DNA of 23,360 nt from an uncultured Eubacterium sp. Its GTDB lineage: Bacteria > Bacillota > Clostridia > Lachnospirales > Lachnospiraceae. How positions within the stretch are numbered: the stretch's first letter is position 1; the number at the start of each line of letters is the position of its first letter. The DNA lies in NCBI GenBank assembly GCA_910585745.1, contig CAJUFM010000049.1, positions 1 through 23,360 of the forward strand. The letters are read 5' to 3'. The notes under the pieces were generated by a model, which was given only the letters and a program-made list of their open reading frames with translations, had not been told where the DNA came from and did no database searches. The translations under genes and the position numbers were made by a program. This document shows, piece after piece, positions 1-7,448 of this stretch.

Positions 1-54
1 GAACTGGTGATCAGGGTGTTGCAGACCCACGCCTTACCACTTGGCTATGTCGCC
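1..54 (-). tRNA. tRNA-Cys (GCA), 3' end cut by window edge
   Basis: Read on the minus strand from 54, the acceptor GGCGACA, the D-arm GCC/GGC and an anticodon loop CTGCAAC with anticodon GCA are visible, which identifies tRNA-Cys. The variable region and the first half of the T-arm follow, and the rest lies beyond position 1. The outermost anticodon-stem pair is T/T rather than a Watson-Crick pair; the other four pairs are good. It is probably co-transcribed with the tRNA-Glu upstream. Confidence 0.88.
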
Positions 55-146
55 ATACATTAATAATATACCATAAATCCCAGATTTATGCAAGTCCTCC
101 TACAAATTCCAGGAATTAGTGCGAAAAAAAATTTTTCACACGGCAA

Positions 147-190
147 TTTGTGTCTGTGTGCTGCAAAGCCATAGCATGGCCTGACACAAA
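147..190. other. Nested hairpin in the tRNA spacer
   Basis: In the spacer between tRNA-Glu and tRNA-Cys, TTTGTGTC (147-154) pairs perfectly with GACACAAA (183-190), and inside it GCCAT (168-172) pairs with ATGGC (176-180) over a 3-base loop. There is no clear T-run, so a processing structure or stem spacer is as likely as a terminator. The role is not known. Confidence 0.4.
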
Positions 191-219
191 GTTGCTTTAT
201 GCGCAAAAAACAGCGCTTA

Positions 220-291
220 TGACTCCTACGGGAATCGAACCCGTGTTACCGCCGTGAAAGGGCGATGTCTTAACCGCTTGACCAAGGAGCC
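220..291 (-). tRNA. tRNA-Glu (TTC)
   Basis: A complete 72-nt cloverleaf on the minus strand. The acceptor GGCTCCT pairs with AGGAGTC, the anticodon stem CGCCC/GGCGG encloses a loop with anticodon TTC, and the T-arm has the GTTCGATTC loop with stem ACGGG/CCCGT. The discriminator base is A and no CCA is encoded. It is the first gene of a small tRNA transcript leading to tRNA-Cys. Confidence 0.96.
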
Positions 292-364
292 AGAATCTCT
301 GTCAACACAAAACCTTCGCGGGTCTGCCGACAATTACCGCGCCATATAAAGCCCAGCAACAAAT

Positions 365-393
365 ATACTATCATACTTCATTTCATTTTGCAA
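365..393 (-). promoter_or_regulatory. Sigma-A promoter of the tRNA-Glu/tRNA-Cys transcript
   Basis: On the minus strand TTGCAA (393-388) is followed after 17 bp by TAGTAT (370-365). It lies about 75 bp upstream of tRNA-Glu. Spacing is ideal; the -10 matches the consensus at four of six positions. Confidence 0.55.
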
Positions 394-433
394 GCAGTTT
401 TTTTATTTTCGAGGTTGGAGTGTCCTGGATATA

Positions 434-461
434 TTGACAAAATGACGAAAACATGTAAAAA
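434..461 (+). promoter_or_regulatory. Sigma-A promoter in front of the tRNA relic
   Basis: A perfect TTGACA (434-439) is followed after 16 bp by TAAAAA (456-461), with a TG just before it. It sits directly before the tRNA relic at 463, as expected for a tRNA promoter, and would now supply transcription to the L,D-transpeptidase gene at 537. Confidence 0.55.
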
Positions 462-462
462 T

Positions 463-511
463 AGGGGGGTAGCTCAGAGTGGACCAGAGTTCAAATTCGC
501 GCCACCCTGCT
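463..511 (+). pseudogene. tRNA relic lacking its anticodon arm
   Basis: The segment opens like a tRNA (a run of G, then GTAGCTCAG typical of positions 4-15) and closes with a T-loop-like GTTCAAATTC followed by CCACCCT, which pairs with the 5' G-run in six of seven positions. The anticodon arm is missing and the T-stem no longer pairs, so it cannot be a working tRNA. The best reading is a tRNA gene that lost its middle by deletion. The original amino-acid identity cannot be read. An unrelated small RNA is less likely. Confidence 0.55.
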
Positions 512-536
512 ACTCATAATAATAAGGAGGTACGAC

Positions 537-2624
537 ATGAAAGAGAAACTACATATTATCAGACACCTTTTTACGTTATCCGCAGCACTGTTTCTTATGC
601 TGGGTCTCATTTCGCACCCGGCACAGGCAGCCGGACAGACGGCGGGCATATCTGTGAACCGTTCTGCCGGAGTCTGCACCTATACGGTACAGGGACTGGA
701 TCCCGGAACAGACAGTTCCATGACGCTCCAGGTATCCCGCAGGAATAATACAGCGGCTGCTTATCAGGAAAACATAGCACTTACCGCTGAAAACTGCCCA
801 AACGGCACTTATACAGGTAACTTTTCTTTAAAATCCCTGAATGGTATATTCGATGAATATAACGTCAATATACTGGTGGGAGATTCTGTGGTCCCTGCCG
901 GAACCTGTGACTTTTCCCTTCACACTGGAAATCTGTCCATGAAGGCAGAGGGCGGCAATGCGGACACAACCCGTACCATCACGGTTACTTCCTCTGTTCC
1001 AGCCGGCGATGTGGTCATCCCCGGAGAGGACAAGCAGGTGTATGTTGCCGCCTGGCCGGATGGTTCCGATGAGAACAACGCAAAGACCATTGCCCTTAAG
1101 ACACCTTTCGTTGAGGGTAACATGACATTCAGCGCCAACATTGCCCAGGCAGGCACCGCTTATGGAAAATGGAATGCGAAACTTGTTCTGGATAATGGAA
1201 ACTCCGGAACTCCCATTACCCTGACAACAAGTTCCTATCATATCGCTCCCATTCAGAAAACATTTCTGGTTCAGAAATCAAAAGCCCTGGAGAAGAAAAA
1301 ATCCTTTGCTGTCAATCTGGATGGATTGAAGAATGTGTACGGAATAAAAAAGGTCCGTTTTCAGATTTATAACAGCAAGGGCAAAAAAGTGACCACTGTC
1401 ACAGGAACCAGCAAAAAAACTGACGGAAGCAGATATTACTCTGAAATTTCCCTAAAAAAGCTGGATTACCTTCTGGATCTTTATACCATAAAGGCAGTCC
1501 TCACTGACAATAACAATAACACCCAGACACTGGAAATGACAGCACTGGCAGATGAACGGATCCAGTCCGGAACCCTTTCTGTGATCAGAAAGAAAAATGC
1601 CTCCTGTCTTTATAAACTGACAAACCCATACATACCTGGCAACATAAAAAAAGTCCGTTTTGTTTTATACCAGGTTAATGGCAAAAAGCTGAAAAAGCAG
1701 GCTTCTTATACTGTAACCGGAACTTCCGGCAAGAAAAAAATTACCCTGAAAGTTCCAAATGAAGAAAAGGGTAAGTACAAACTTCAAGTCTATGGTTACA
1801 CCAACTGGGGTAAGAAAGTTCTGCTGAACGAAGATACTTATCGTCTCAGAAAAAAGGATATGGGGAAAAACGGCTGGTTCTATGAAAAATATGCCGGAAA
1901 AACTTATAAATTCTATTACGTTAACAACAAAAAGCAGATCGATCTGACGGATATCGTAGGTCTGAAAAAGAGCAGTTCCTCCAATTCAAACCGTCTGTAT
2001 ATCGAAGTAAACCGTGCTGCCAGCGCAGTAACTATTTACTTATATAATGAAGAGACAAAAAAATACGATATTCCAATTAAGACCTGCTCTGTCTCTGTGG
2101 GCAGTGACACATGGACAAATGCAGGAACCAGCGGACTGAACGAAGATTCTTCTTACACACCACTGGGAACCTACTCCATCTGTACCAACGGGCAGTCAGT
2201 AAAATATACTTTGAAACCAATGCTTGAACCAGATGGCCAGACTCTCTACGCAAGATGGGCTTCCCACATTGTAGGAAATGTATATTTCCATGCTATCGCC
2301 GTGGGTACCCAGTCCCATTATGCTCTGCCATCCTCCACCTATAACCGGCTCGGATCTCCGGCCTCTGCGGGCTGCATCCGTATGACTGTGGCAGATGCCA
2401 AATGGATCTACGACTATGCGTCTACCGGAACCACTGTAAAGATCGTAAAAGGCAGCACTTCAAAGCCAGGACCTCTTGGCAAAGCGCCGGTTATAAAGAC
2501 CACTGGCGGAATCAATTATGATCCTACAGATCCAGGTGTACCTGACTCCCGCAAGAAAGCGGATTATAAAGCCAAAAGAATCTCCGGATATATGACAAAA
2601 AAAGGAAAGAAAGTAGGTTACTGA
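537..2624 (+). CDS. Secreted L,D-transpeptidase (YkuD domain) with repeat domains
   Basis: A 695-residue exported protein. Residues 1-31 form a signal peptide ending in AQA. Residues ~32-445 carry four or so beta-rich repeats of about 100 residues, rich in Lys and in V-x-F-x-[IL]-Y patterns, that resemble GBS Bsp-like repeats. The YkuD catalytic domain spans ~485-630, with a His near residue 585 and the active-site motif SAGCIRM (catalytic Cys613, Arg615). Enzymes of this family make 3-3 cross-links in peptidoglycan or attach proteins to it, acting outside the membrane; which one applies here is not visible. The start is fixed by AAGGAGG six bases upstream of ATG 537. The last ~60 residues are a Lys-rich tail. 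The gene stands alone and is followed by a hairpin at 2659. Confidence 0.92.
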   Translation: MKEKLHIIRHLFTLSAALFLMLGLISHPAQAAGQTAGISVNRSAGVCTYTVQGLDPGTDSSMTLQVSRRNNTAAAYQENIALTAENCPNGTYTGNFSLKSLNGIFDEYNVNILVGDSVVPAGTCDFSLHTGNLSMKAEGGNADTTRTITVTSSVPAGDVVIPGEDKQVYVAAWPDGSDENNAKTIALKTPFVEGNMTFSANIAQAGTAYGKWNAKLVLDNGNSGTPITLTTSSYHIAPIQKTFLVQKSKALEKKKSFAVNLDGLKNVYGIKKVRFQIYNSKGKKVTTVTGTSKKTDGSRYYSEISLKKLDYLLDLYTIKAVLTDNNNNTQTLEMTALADERIQSGTLSVIRKKNASCLYKLTNPYIPGNIKKVRFVLYQVNGKKLKKQASYTVTGTSGKKKITLKVPNEEKGKYKLQVYGYTNWGKKVLLNEDTYRLRKKDMGKNGWFYEKYAGKTYKFYYVNNKKQIDLTDIVGLKKSSSSNSNRLYIEVNRAASAVTIYLYNEETKKYDIPIKTCSVSVGSDTWTNAGTSGLNEDSSYTPLGTYSICTNGQSVKYTLKPMLEPDGQTLYARWASHIVGNVYFHAIAVGTQSHYALPSSTYNRLGSPASAGCIRMTVADAKWIYDYASTGTTVKIVKGSTSKPGPLGKAPVIKTTGGINYDPTDPGVPDSRKKADYKAKRISGYMTKKGKKVGY

Positions 2625-2658
2625 TCCCTTTCTTCCCATTAAACTATATCCATAACAA

Positions 2659-2691
2659 ATCCCCATGTCATATCTTACATGACATGGGGAT
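2659..2691. terminator. Hairpin between convergent genes
   Basis: A perfect 13-bp inverted repeat (ATCCCCATGTCAT and its complement) with a 7-base loop, placed between the convergent transpeptidase and HD-GYP genes. There is no clean T-tract on either strand, so termination is inferred from position and stem strength. Confidence 0.6.
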
Positions 2692-2751
2692 CTGTATATA
2701 CATCCTCTGGCCCTTTTCATTTAATGAAGCCATCAGGCTTTATGCCGCTTC

Positions 2752-3801
2752 TCAGTTATTTTCATTTCTTTTCAGTTTATCTTTAACTTTTTCAAAGACC
2801 TCCAGTATCTTCGGATTAAAGGTACCACACTCTCCATCATAGATCATCTGGACAGCCTTTTCATGGCTGAATGCATCCTTATACACTCTCTTGGCAGTAA
2901 GGGCGTCATAGACGTCAGCAACCGATGCCACCTGCGCCCATACAGAAATATCATCTCCACTCAAGCCGTCGGGATAACCTTTTCCATCCCATCGTTCATG
3001 GTGATGCCTGCATATATCATAACTGTAATTATACAGTCCCTCGTCCATAATATTCGGAATATTCTGAAGAATCTCACACCCCTTCACGGTGTGTCCTTTC
3101 ATGATCTCGAACTCTTCCTTCGTGAGCCTTCCCGGCTTATTCAGTATCGAGTCCGGAATAGAGATCTTTCCAACATCATGGAGAACTGCTGAAGCAGCGA
3201 TCTTGTCAATCTCTTTTTGGGAAAGATGATACTCCGGATAAGTATCACTTACTTCCTTCATCAATATTCTCGTAAGCTCACTGATCCTCTTAACGTGCTC
3301 GCCGGACTCACAATCACGGAACTCGATAACTGTAGCAAGAGTCTCAATCATGTTCTGGTTGACATGATTCAGTCTGCGCACCTGTTCTTCTACAACACTT
3401 TCAAGTTCATTCCGGTGTGCATACAGCTCGATCACATTGCCTATCCTGCACTTTAGGAAATGTGTCATAAACGGCTTTCTGATAACATCGATAGCACCGA
3501 GATGATATCCTTCCAGCAGCATTTCCTGACTATCTGCCGCTGTTATGAGAAATACAGGAACACTCTGGATCTTCCCGTTCTCATTCATTTTCTTAAGTAC
3601 TTCAAGTCCATTTATGCCAGGCATAAGCAGATCTAAAAGAACCGCAGATATCTGAAAATGTTCACTATCGTCTAGGATCTCAATGGCTCTTTCACCGCCG
3701 TCGGCCTCAACAATCGTGTAATCGTCCTGAAAAATTTCCGCCAGGATCAAGCGGTTAATCTCTACATCATCAACAATCAATATACTTTTTTTCTTATTCA
3801 T
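2752..3801 (-). CDS. Response regulator: REC receiver + HD-GYP phosphodiesterase
   Basis: A cytoplasmic two-component output protein of 349 residues. The receiver domain (about 5-120) shows ILIVDDVE, the phosphoacceptor Asp in LLDLLMPG, the switch Thr in FLITA and the conserved Lys in RKPF. A helical linker leads to an HD-GYP domain (about 145-345) with HDVGK, the second HH pair in HHERWDGKGYP and the RxxKxA-like C-terminal part. HD-GYP domains hydrolyse cyclic di-GMP, and some act on cGAMP; the HD and GYP residues look intact. ATG 3801 is preferred over GTG 3822 because GAGGAGGG lies just before it. It is the second gene of an operon after the HPt gene, 35 bp downstream. No histidine kinase is nearby. 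Confidence 0.93.
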   Translation of the reverse strand: MNKKKSILIVDDVEINRLILAEIFQDDYTIVEADGGERAIEILDDSEHFQISAVLLDLLMPGINGLEVLKKMNENGKIQSVPVFLITAADSQEMLLEGYHLGAIDVIRKPFMTHFLKCRIGNVIELYAHRNELESVVEEQVRRLNHVNQNMIETLATVIEFRDCESGEHVKRISELTRILMKEVSDTYPEYHLSQKEIDKIAASAVLHDVGKISIPDSILNKPGRLTKEEFEIMKGHTVKGCEILQNIPNIMDEGLYNYSYDICRHHHERWDGKGYPDGLSGDDISVWAQVASVADVYDALTAKRVYKDAFSHEKAVQMIYDGECGTFNPKILEVFEKVKDKLKRNENN

Positions 3802-3836
3802 CTCTGCCCTCCTCAAAGACACTTACCTGGATGTGA

Positions 3837-4187
3837 TCAGGCATATTTCTCGATACATGCCACGATCTTCTCCTGAACAGGAAGGATCTGCTGCAAAACT
3901 TCTTTTGCCTGCTGTGGCTGGTCTGCCCTTAAGAGCGCCACGATTTCGTCATATGCTTTAAAAAGCGGCGTCAAGGACAAATTTCCTGTAGCACCCTTAA
4001 TAGCATGCGCCAGTTCGATCACTTCCCCATAATCACTGCAATCGAAATCCGGATCCACAGATGACTTAGCAAGCATTTCAGGAAATCGCAAAAGCATCTT
4101 TTCATAAAACGCAGGATTTCCAGTAAGACGCGCGACCCCTTCATCTACATCAACACCCAATCCCTTTAATTCATCCAGCATGTTCAT
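3837..4187 (-). CDS. HPt (histidine phosphotransfer) domain protein
   Basis: A 116-residue, all-helical, soluble protein. His61 in HAIKGATGNL is the conserved phosphorylated histidine of HPt domains (pattern H-x-[IL]-K-G). The whole protein is about one HPt domain in size and has no catalytic kinase part. HPt proteins shuttle phosphoryl groups between receivers in phosphorelays. The gene lies directly upstream of the REC/HD-GYP gene on the same strand, so that receiver is the obvious partner. AAAGGAGG lies about 10 bases before the ATG, and a good promoter lies at 4224-4252. The donor kinase must be encoded elsewhere. Confidence 0.88.
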   Translation of the reverse strand: MNMLDELKGLGVDVDEGVARLTGNPAFYEKMLLRFPEMLAKSSVDPDFDCSDYGEVIELAHAIKGATGNLSLTPLFKAYDEIVALLRADQPQQAKEVLQQILPVQEKIVACIEKYA

Positions 4188-4223
4188 CTATTTTTATCCT
4201 CCTTTAATTTACAACACACCTGC

Positions 4224-4252
4224 ATTATAACATACAATCCTAAATGGTACAA
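4224..4252 (-). promoter_or_regulatory. Sigma-A promoter of the HPt/HD-GYP operon
   Basis: Minus strand TTGTAC (4252-4247), 17-bp spacer, perfect TATAAT (4229-4224). It lies 37 bp upstream of the HPt start codon. Confidence 0.75.
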
Positions 4253-4297
4253 CAAATCTTTTTCAAGTTCATATCATTCTATCCATTCCCAAATCGT

Positions 4298-4346
4298 ATT
4301 AGGTAGCAGGCTCAGAATTTTTAAAATCCTGAGCCTGCTACCTAAT
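4298..4346. terminator. Strong inverted repeat, probable terminator of the lipoprotein gene
   Basis: Two perfect 18-base arms beginning ATTAGGTAGCAGGCTCAG, with a 13-base AT-rich loop that can pair further. It is 24 bp past the stop of the minus-strand lipoprotein gene. The minus-strand flank lacks a T-run, so it may act as an imperfect terminator or mark the edge of the accessory block. Confidence 0.55.
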
Positions 4347-4369
4347 AGTGTAAAAGTGATATTTTTTTA

Positions 4370-5053
4370 TTATTCTCTATTTCCTTTCACAATATTGTTT
4401 TCCAGATAATCCAGAAGCATTTCCGCACTTCCAAGCCCTTGATAAGTACACTCCCGATCTGGTAATGGAATAAAGCATTTGGACTCCTCACCTTCAAGGG
4501 GATAGAACCATGACCTATAATGAATAGGCACTTTCTGATAATCGTTACTTTTACTACCCAGATAAATCTTATAGCATGTTTTTACAAATTTAATTTCCAA
4601 TGCTCTTCCATGATTCATCAATTTCGAAACCCTTTGCTTTAATTTATTCTTTTTTGTCACTTTTTCATTTGTATTAATATAACGTTGCTTTGTCATAGAG
4701 ATAATTTCTTTCCCCATATCGTTTTCAGGTGAAATGGTATACTTTTTTCCATTACAATAATAATATATTTCTTTAACTTTTTCTTTGAAATAAGCTGCTT
4801 CTGCATATTCCACCGGAGTATCTTCTCTTTCACTTTCAGCTGCTTTCGCTTCCCCGACAGGAATTTTTGTCGCGAAACTGTCTCCATTGGGAACTAAAGA
4901 AGGTACAGAAGAACAAACTGCACTTTCTGTCGAACTAACAGTTGTTGTAGGTTGAATACTATTTTCATCGATATCTTCCGTTTGATTATTACATCCACCT
5001 AATATTGTCGTAACAACTAAACTTAATATTATAAATATTTTCTTTATTTTCAA
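4370..5053 (-). CDS. Putative lipoprotein, function unknown
   Basis: A 227-residue protein with a lipoprotein signal: a Lys-rich start, a hydrophobic core and the lipobox ILGGC, giving Cys20 as the lipidated residue. A Ser/Thr/Glu-rich linker (about 21-75) is followed by a compact domain with several aromatic and charged stretches and no motif that I recognise. The start codon is TTG: AAGGAG lies about nine bases upstream, and no ATG fits both the ribosome site and the signal peptide. It lies downstream of the amidase-like gene on the same strand, with 85 bp between them, and may share its transcript. The coding sequence is AT-rich compared with genes outside the block. Confidence 0.8.
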   Translation of the reverse strand: MKIKKIFIILSLVVTTILGGCNNQTEDIDENSIQPTTTVSSTESAVCSSVPSLVPNGDSFATKIPVGEAKAAESEREDTPVEYAEAAYFKEKVKEIYYYCNGKKYTISPENDMGKEIISMTKQRYINTNEKVTKKNKLKQRVSKLMNHGRALEIKFVKTCYKIYLGSKSNDYQKVPIHYRSWFYPLEGEESKCFIPLPDRECTYQGLGSAEMLLDYLENNIVKGNRE

Positions 5054-5085
5054 TAATTCAGCTCCTTCCCTAAAGACATAACCGC

Positions 5086-5166
5086 TTAACTGTCTATCAT
5101 TTGATTAATGGCTTCTTCAACCATATTAATTGTATCATTTACATTTTGTAAATTCTTATAGCGCAT
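5086..5166 (-). CDS. Candidate 26-residue small protein overlapping the amidase-like gene
   Basis: An ORF starting at an ATG inside the last codons of the amidase-like gene in another frame, and ending 33 bases before the TTG start of the lipoprotein gene. The peptide (MRYKNLQNVNDTINM..., ending IDS) is acidic and amphipathic, with a helix-like spacing of Val, Ile and Met. A weak GGTGGTGA precedes the ATG. It fills the gap between two genes of a likely operon, consistent with translational coupling, but an ORF this short can arise by chance. Confidence 0.3.
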   Translation of the reverse strand: MRYKNLQNVNDTINMVEEAINQMIDS

Positions 5167-6038
5167 TCACCACCCACATAACCGTACAGTGATTTCCATT
5201 TGTGAGGATCTGTGTGGGAAGCAAATTTCAATTTTTTATCTTCTTTATACGAAATTATCAATGTATGGTAAGGACGCCCATTATCATTTAACATTGATAT
5301 GGCATCGCCAACCGAGCCGTAATCAAATACTGTTGTAAATTTCTCTTTGGAAGTAAAATATGATTTACCAAATTTCTTATACGCTTTTGCATTGGCAACC
5401 CAATAATGTCCAAAAGCATCTGCACCTCTCCAAGTAGACGAAACTTTCGATAGCGCATTGGTTGAATTTGTTCTGCAAAACCAATTACTAAAATCAGAAG
5501 CCACTGTACCTTTCATTGCTTTTCCACCTGCACGCAACGCCTGAGATACAAAGTTTGCACAATCTCCACCAAAACCATCCTTATCAAAATTGGGATAATT
5601 CGGATTATGACTGTTCCAATATTTATCTGTATAAGCAGTTACGTCAGTCGGACTATAAGCCGCATATGGCTCAACAAAAAAATTTACACCTTCGTCTGGT
5701 TTTTCTTCATCCATTTCAACAAATGTATACGCACTAACATATGATATTATCTTATCCTTGCTCAATCCCTCTTCCAGCATTAAAGAGATATAATTTTCTC
5801 TTAAGTAGGTTAAACATTTCTTCCAATCGTATGTAGTTAACCTCTCTCCTGTTCTTTGAGAGACCAAACGAACAATATAATTTTCCTCTTGTTCCATTTG
5901 CTCTTTAGCGGACATAACCGCTGTTTCATCAGTTATATTCGTCTCAGCATTCACAGAAACTCCCATGGCACAAAAAATGCCAATAGAACATACTACAAAC
6001 ATACCATATAGAATTTTACTTATCCTAAGTTTTATCAT
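5139..6038 (-). CDS. Secreted amidase-domain protein (Amidase_6 / CHAP-like)
   Basis: A 299-residue exported protein. Residues 1-30 are a signal peptide (hydrophobic core, then VNAET). After a helical N-terminal segment, the C-terminal part (about 130-299) matches the putative amidase domain family PF12671: Tyr-rich Y-W-N-x-x-N-P-x-Y, then GGDCANFVSQAL with the presumed catalytic Cys, a W-x2-A-D-x-F region, and a His in HTLIIS. Such proteins are papain-fold hydrolases, thought to cleave peptidoglycan or peptide amide bonds outside the cell; the substrate here is unknown. GGAAGG precedes the ATG, and the promoter at 6078-6106 faces the PadR operon, so the regulator may control it. Confidence 0.87.
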   Translation of the reverse strand: MIKLRISKILYGMFVVCSIGIFCAMGVSVNAETNITDETAVMSAKEQMEQEENYIVRLVSQRTGERLTTYDWKKCLTYLRENYISLMLEEGLSKDKIISYVSAYTFVEMDEEKPDEGVNFFVEPYAAYSPTDVTAYTDKYWNSHNPNYPNFDKDGFGGDCANFVSQALRAGGKAMKGTVASDFSNWFCRTNSTNALSKVSSTWRGADAFGHYWVANAKAYKKFGKSYFTSKEKFTTVFDYGSVGDAISMLNDNGRPYHTLIISYKEDKKLKFASHTDPHKWKSLYGYVGGECAIRIYKM

Positions 6039-6077
6039 AGCAAATACCTTCCTTTCAACTTATATTATGTTGTCTAT

Positions 6078-6106
6078 AATATAATATATTTTAAATATTT
6101 TGTCAA
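6078..6106 (-). promoter_or_regulatory. Sigma-A promoter of the amidase-like gene
   Basis: Minus strand TTGACA (6106-6101), 17-bp spacer, TATATT (6083-6078), 40 bp before the start codon. It is back to back with the PadR promoter, with 23 bp of AT-rich repeats between the two -35 boxes. Confidence 0.75.
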
Positions 6107-6129
6107 CAAATATTTTGTATATTGTAATA

Positions 6130-6158
6130 TTGACACAAAAGATATTTTGATTTATATT
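6130..6158 (+). promoter_or_regulatory. Sigma-A promoter of the padR-like operon
   Basis: TTGACA (6130-6135), 17-bp spacer, TATATT (6153-6158). The expected transcript start lies about 15 bases before the ATG at 6180, so the leader is very short. Self-complementary AAATATTT elements between 6090 and 6120 could hold an operator. Confidence 0.78.
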
Positions 6159-6179
6159 GTACAATTATAGGAGAAAAAT

Positions 6180-6527
6180 ATGGCATATAAAAATAATTTA
6201 CTTACTGGTATTACAGATTTATTAGTCCTTTCAATACTAGCCAAAAAGGATAGTTATGTATATGAGATCACTAAAACTATTTCCAAAAATTCAAATGGTA
6301 TGTTGTCGATCTCCCATAATACTGTCTATGCAGCAACCTATAAATTGGAAGAAGCAAATATGGTCAGTGAATATTCCAAACTGGTAGGGAAAAAGAGAAC
6401 ACGGATATATTACCATCTTGAACCAAATGGTAGAGCTCATCTAGAAAAAATATCTGAGGATTACTCTAAATTGATAGAGGGTGTGAAAAATATTTTAGAA
6501 TCATTAGGAGGTGACGCAAATGACTAA
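6180..6527 (+). CDS. PadR-family transcriptional regulator
   Basis: A 115-residue winged-helix DNA-binding protein. It shows the PadR pattern: L-x-D-L-L-V-L-S-I-L-A with a following S-Y-V-Y-E-I (usually YGYEI), the recognition-helix region S-I-S-H-N-T-V-Y-A, a Leu/Glu helix, a wing with GKKRTRIYY, and L-x-P-N-G at the end of the wing. PadR proteins are usually repressors, often of neighbouring membrane or stress genes and of themselves. AGGAG lies seven bases before the ATG. The gene overlaps the next by 8 bp, so the two are translationally coupled, and it faces the amidase-like gene across a shared promoter region. Confidence 0.93.
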   Translation: MAYKNNLLTGITDLLVLSILAKKDSYVYEITKTISKNSNGMLSISHNTVYAATYKLEEANMVSEYSKLVGKKRTRIYYHLEPNGRAHLEKISEDYSKLIEGVKNILESLGGDAND

Positions 6528-6897
6528 ATTATGCCAGCGATATATCTCTGACGTTAAATATTTTTTTCCCGTATTGGGAACACCTGAAAAAAAATATCTA
6601 GCCAAACTTACTCAAACTATTGAGGATTATTGTATAGAAGAGAAGGTAACTACAATAGATGAAATCTACAATGGTCTAGGGCATCCTCGCGAAGTTGTAA
6701 ACACATATCTCGCCCAGATAGATACATCAAAGCTTATTAAAAGAATTCAATTTATTAAATGGATAAGAAGAGGACTATTTGTTTTTCTCCTAATCTCTTT
6801 AATCGCTGTAAGCATATATGGAATATCCACCTACAAAGCATATAAAATATTGGAACAGGATAAGATTTATTTTGAAGAATCAGAAATTATTGATTAA
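6520..6897 (+). CDS. DUF1700-like small membrane protein coupled to PadR
   Basis: A 125-residue protein. The N-terminal part (1-70) has the helical pattern ending in NGLGHPREVVNTYL, as in DUF1700/HAAS-type proteins (consensus G-x-P-x-E-V). One membrane segment (about 84-106) follows a basic stretch, and a short acidic tail ends it. PadR plus a DUF1700-type protein is a recurring pair in Firmicutes, where the membrane partner is thought to relay an envelope signal. ATG 6520 was chosen over GTG 6511 because AGGAGG ends at 6511, eight bases before it. It overlaps the padR stop. Confidence 0.82.
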   Translation: MTKLCQRYISDVKYFFPVLGTPEKKYLAKLTQTIEDYCIEEKVTTIDEIYNGLGHPREVVNTYLAQIDTSKLIKRIQFIKWIRRGLFVFLLISLIAVSIYGISTYKAYKILEQDKIYFEESEIID

Positions 6898-6914
6898 TTA
6901 GGAGGTATAAGTTC

Positions 6915-7406
6915 ATGAAAAAAATTGTCACATTAATTACATTGTCTGTTTTAACGCTTGGAATCTTTTTCTCAACATCAATTCCAGCTAAGGCTACCAC
7001 TATTTTTCCATCTAAAACTAGTATTGTTATGTTAGAAGATGGAAATTATCTGGAAACCACTATTATCGATGAGCCCAAAGTTCCATCTGGTATTTCACTG
7101 CTTTCAGCAACCAAAACGATTACCAGGACAAAAATTACCCGCTTCAAAAATAAAAATGGCAGCATACTATGGTCAGTTTCTATCACGGCAACCTTTACAT
7201 ATAATGGAAGCACCTCCAAATGTACATCATGCTCTCACAGTACCACCTGTCCTTCCTCAACATGGAAAATCAAATCAGTATCTTCTAGCAGAAGCGGAAA
7301 TTCAGCAACTGCAAAGGCGATTGCAACTCGCTCATTTAACAATATTTCAGAAAATTACACAAAAACAGTTACCATCAAGTGCGACAAAAATGGAAATGTA
7401 TCATAA
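6915..7406 (+). CDS. Small secreted protein with a Cys cluster, unknown function
   Basis: A 163-residue protein with a clear signal peptide (MKKIVTLITL..., cleavage near AKA in residues 25-28). The mature part is Thr/Ser-rich and probably all-beta. It has a K-C-T-S-C-S-H-S-T-T-C cluster near residue 97, which could bind metal or form disulfides, and one Cys close to the C-terminus. I do not recognise the family. GGAGG lies eight bases before the ATG and the gene starts 17 bases after the DUF1700-like gene, so it is the third gene of the PadR operon. A strong terminator follows. Confidence 0.8.
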   Translation: MKKIVTLITLSVLTLGIFFSTSIPAKATTIFPSKTSIVMLEDGNYLETTIIDEPKVPSGISLLSATKTITRTKITRFKNKNGSILWSVSITATFTYNGSTSKCTSCSHSTTCPSSTWKIKSVSSSRSGNSATAKAIATRSFNNISENYTKTVTIKCDKNGNVS

Positions 7407-7448
7407 TATACAAAATATACTGTTTTTACTCGTAGAGAGTCCGTAATT

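Noticed and set aside
479..748. 89-codon plus-strand ORF overlapping the start of the transpeptidase gene
   Set aside because: It begins in the tRNA relic, has no ribosome site and is out of frame with the signal peptide and repeats of the 537 gene.
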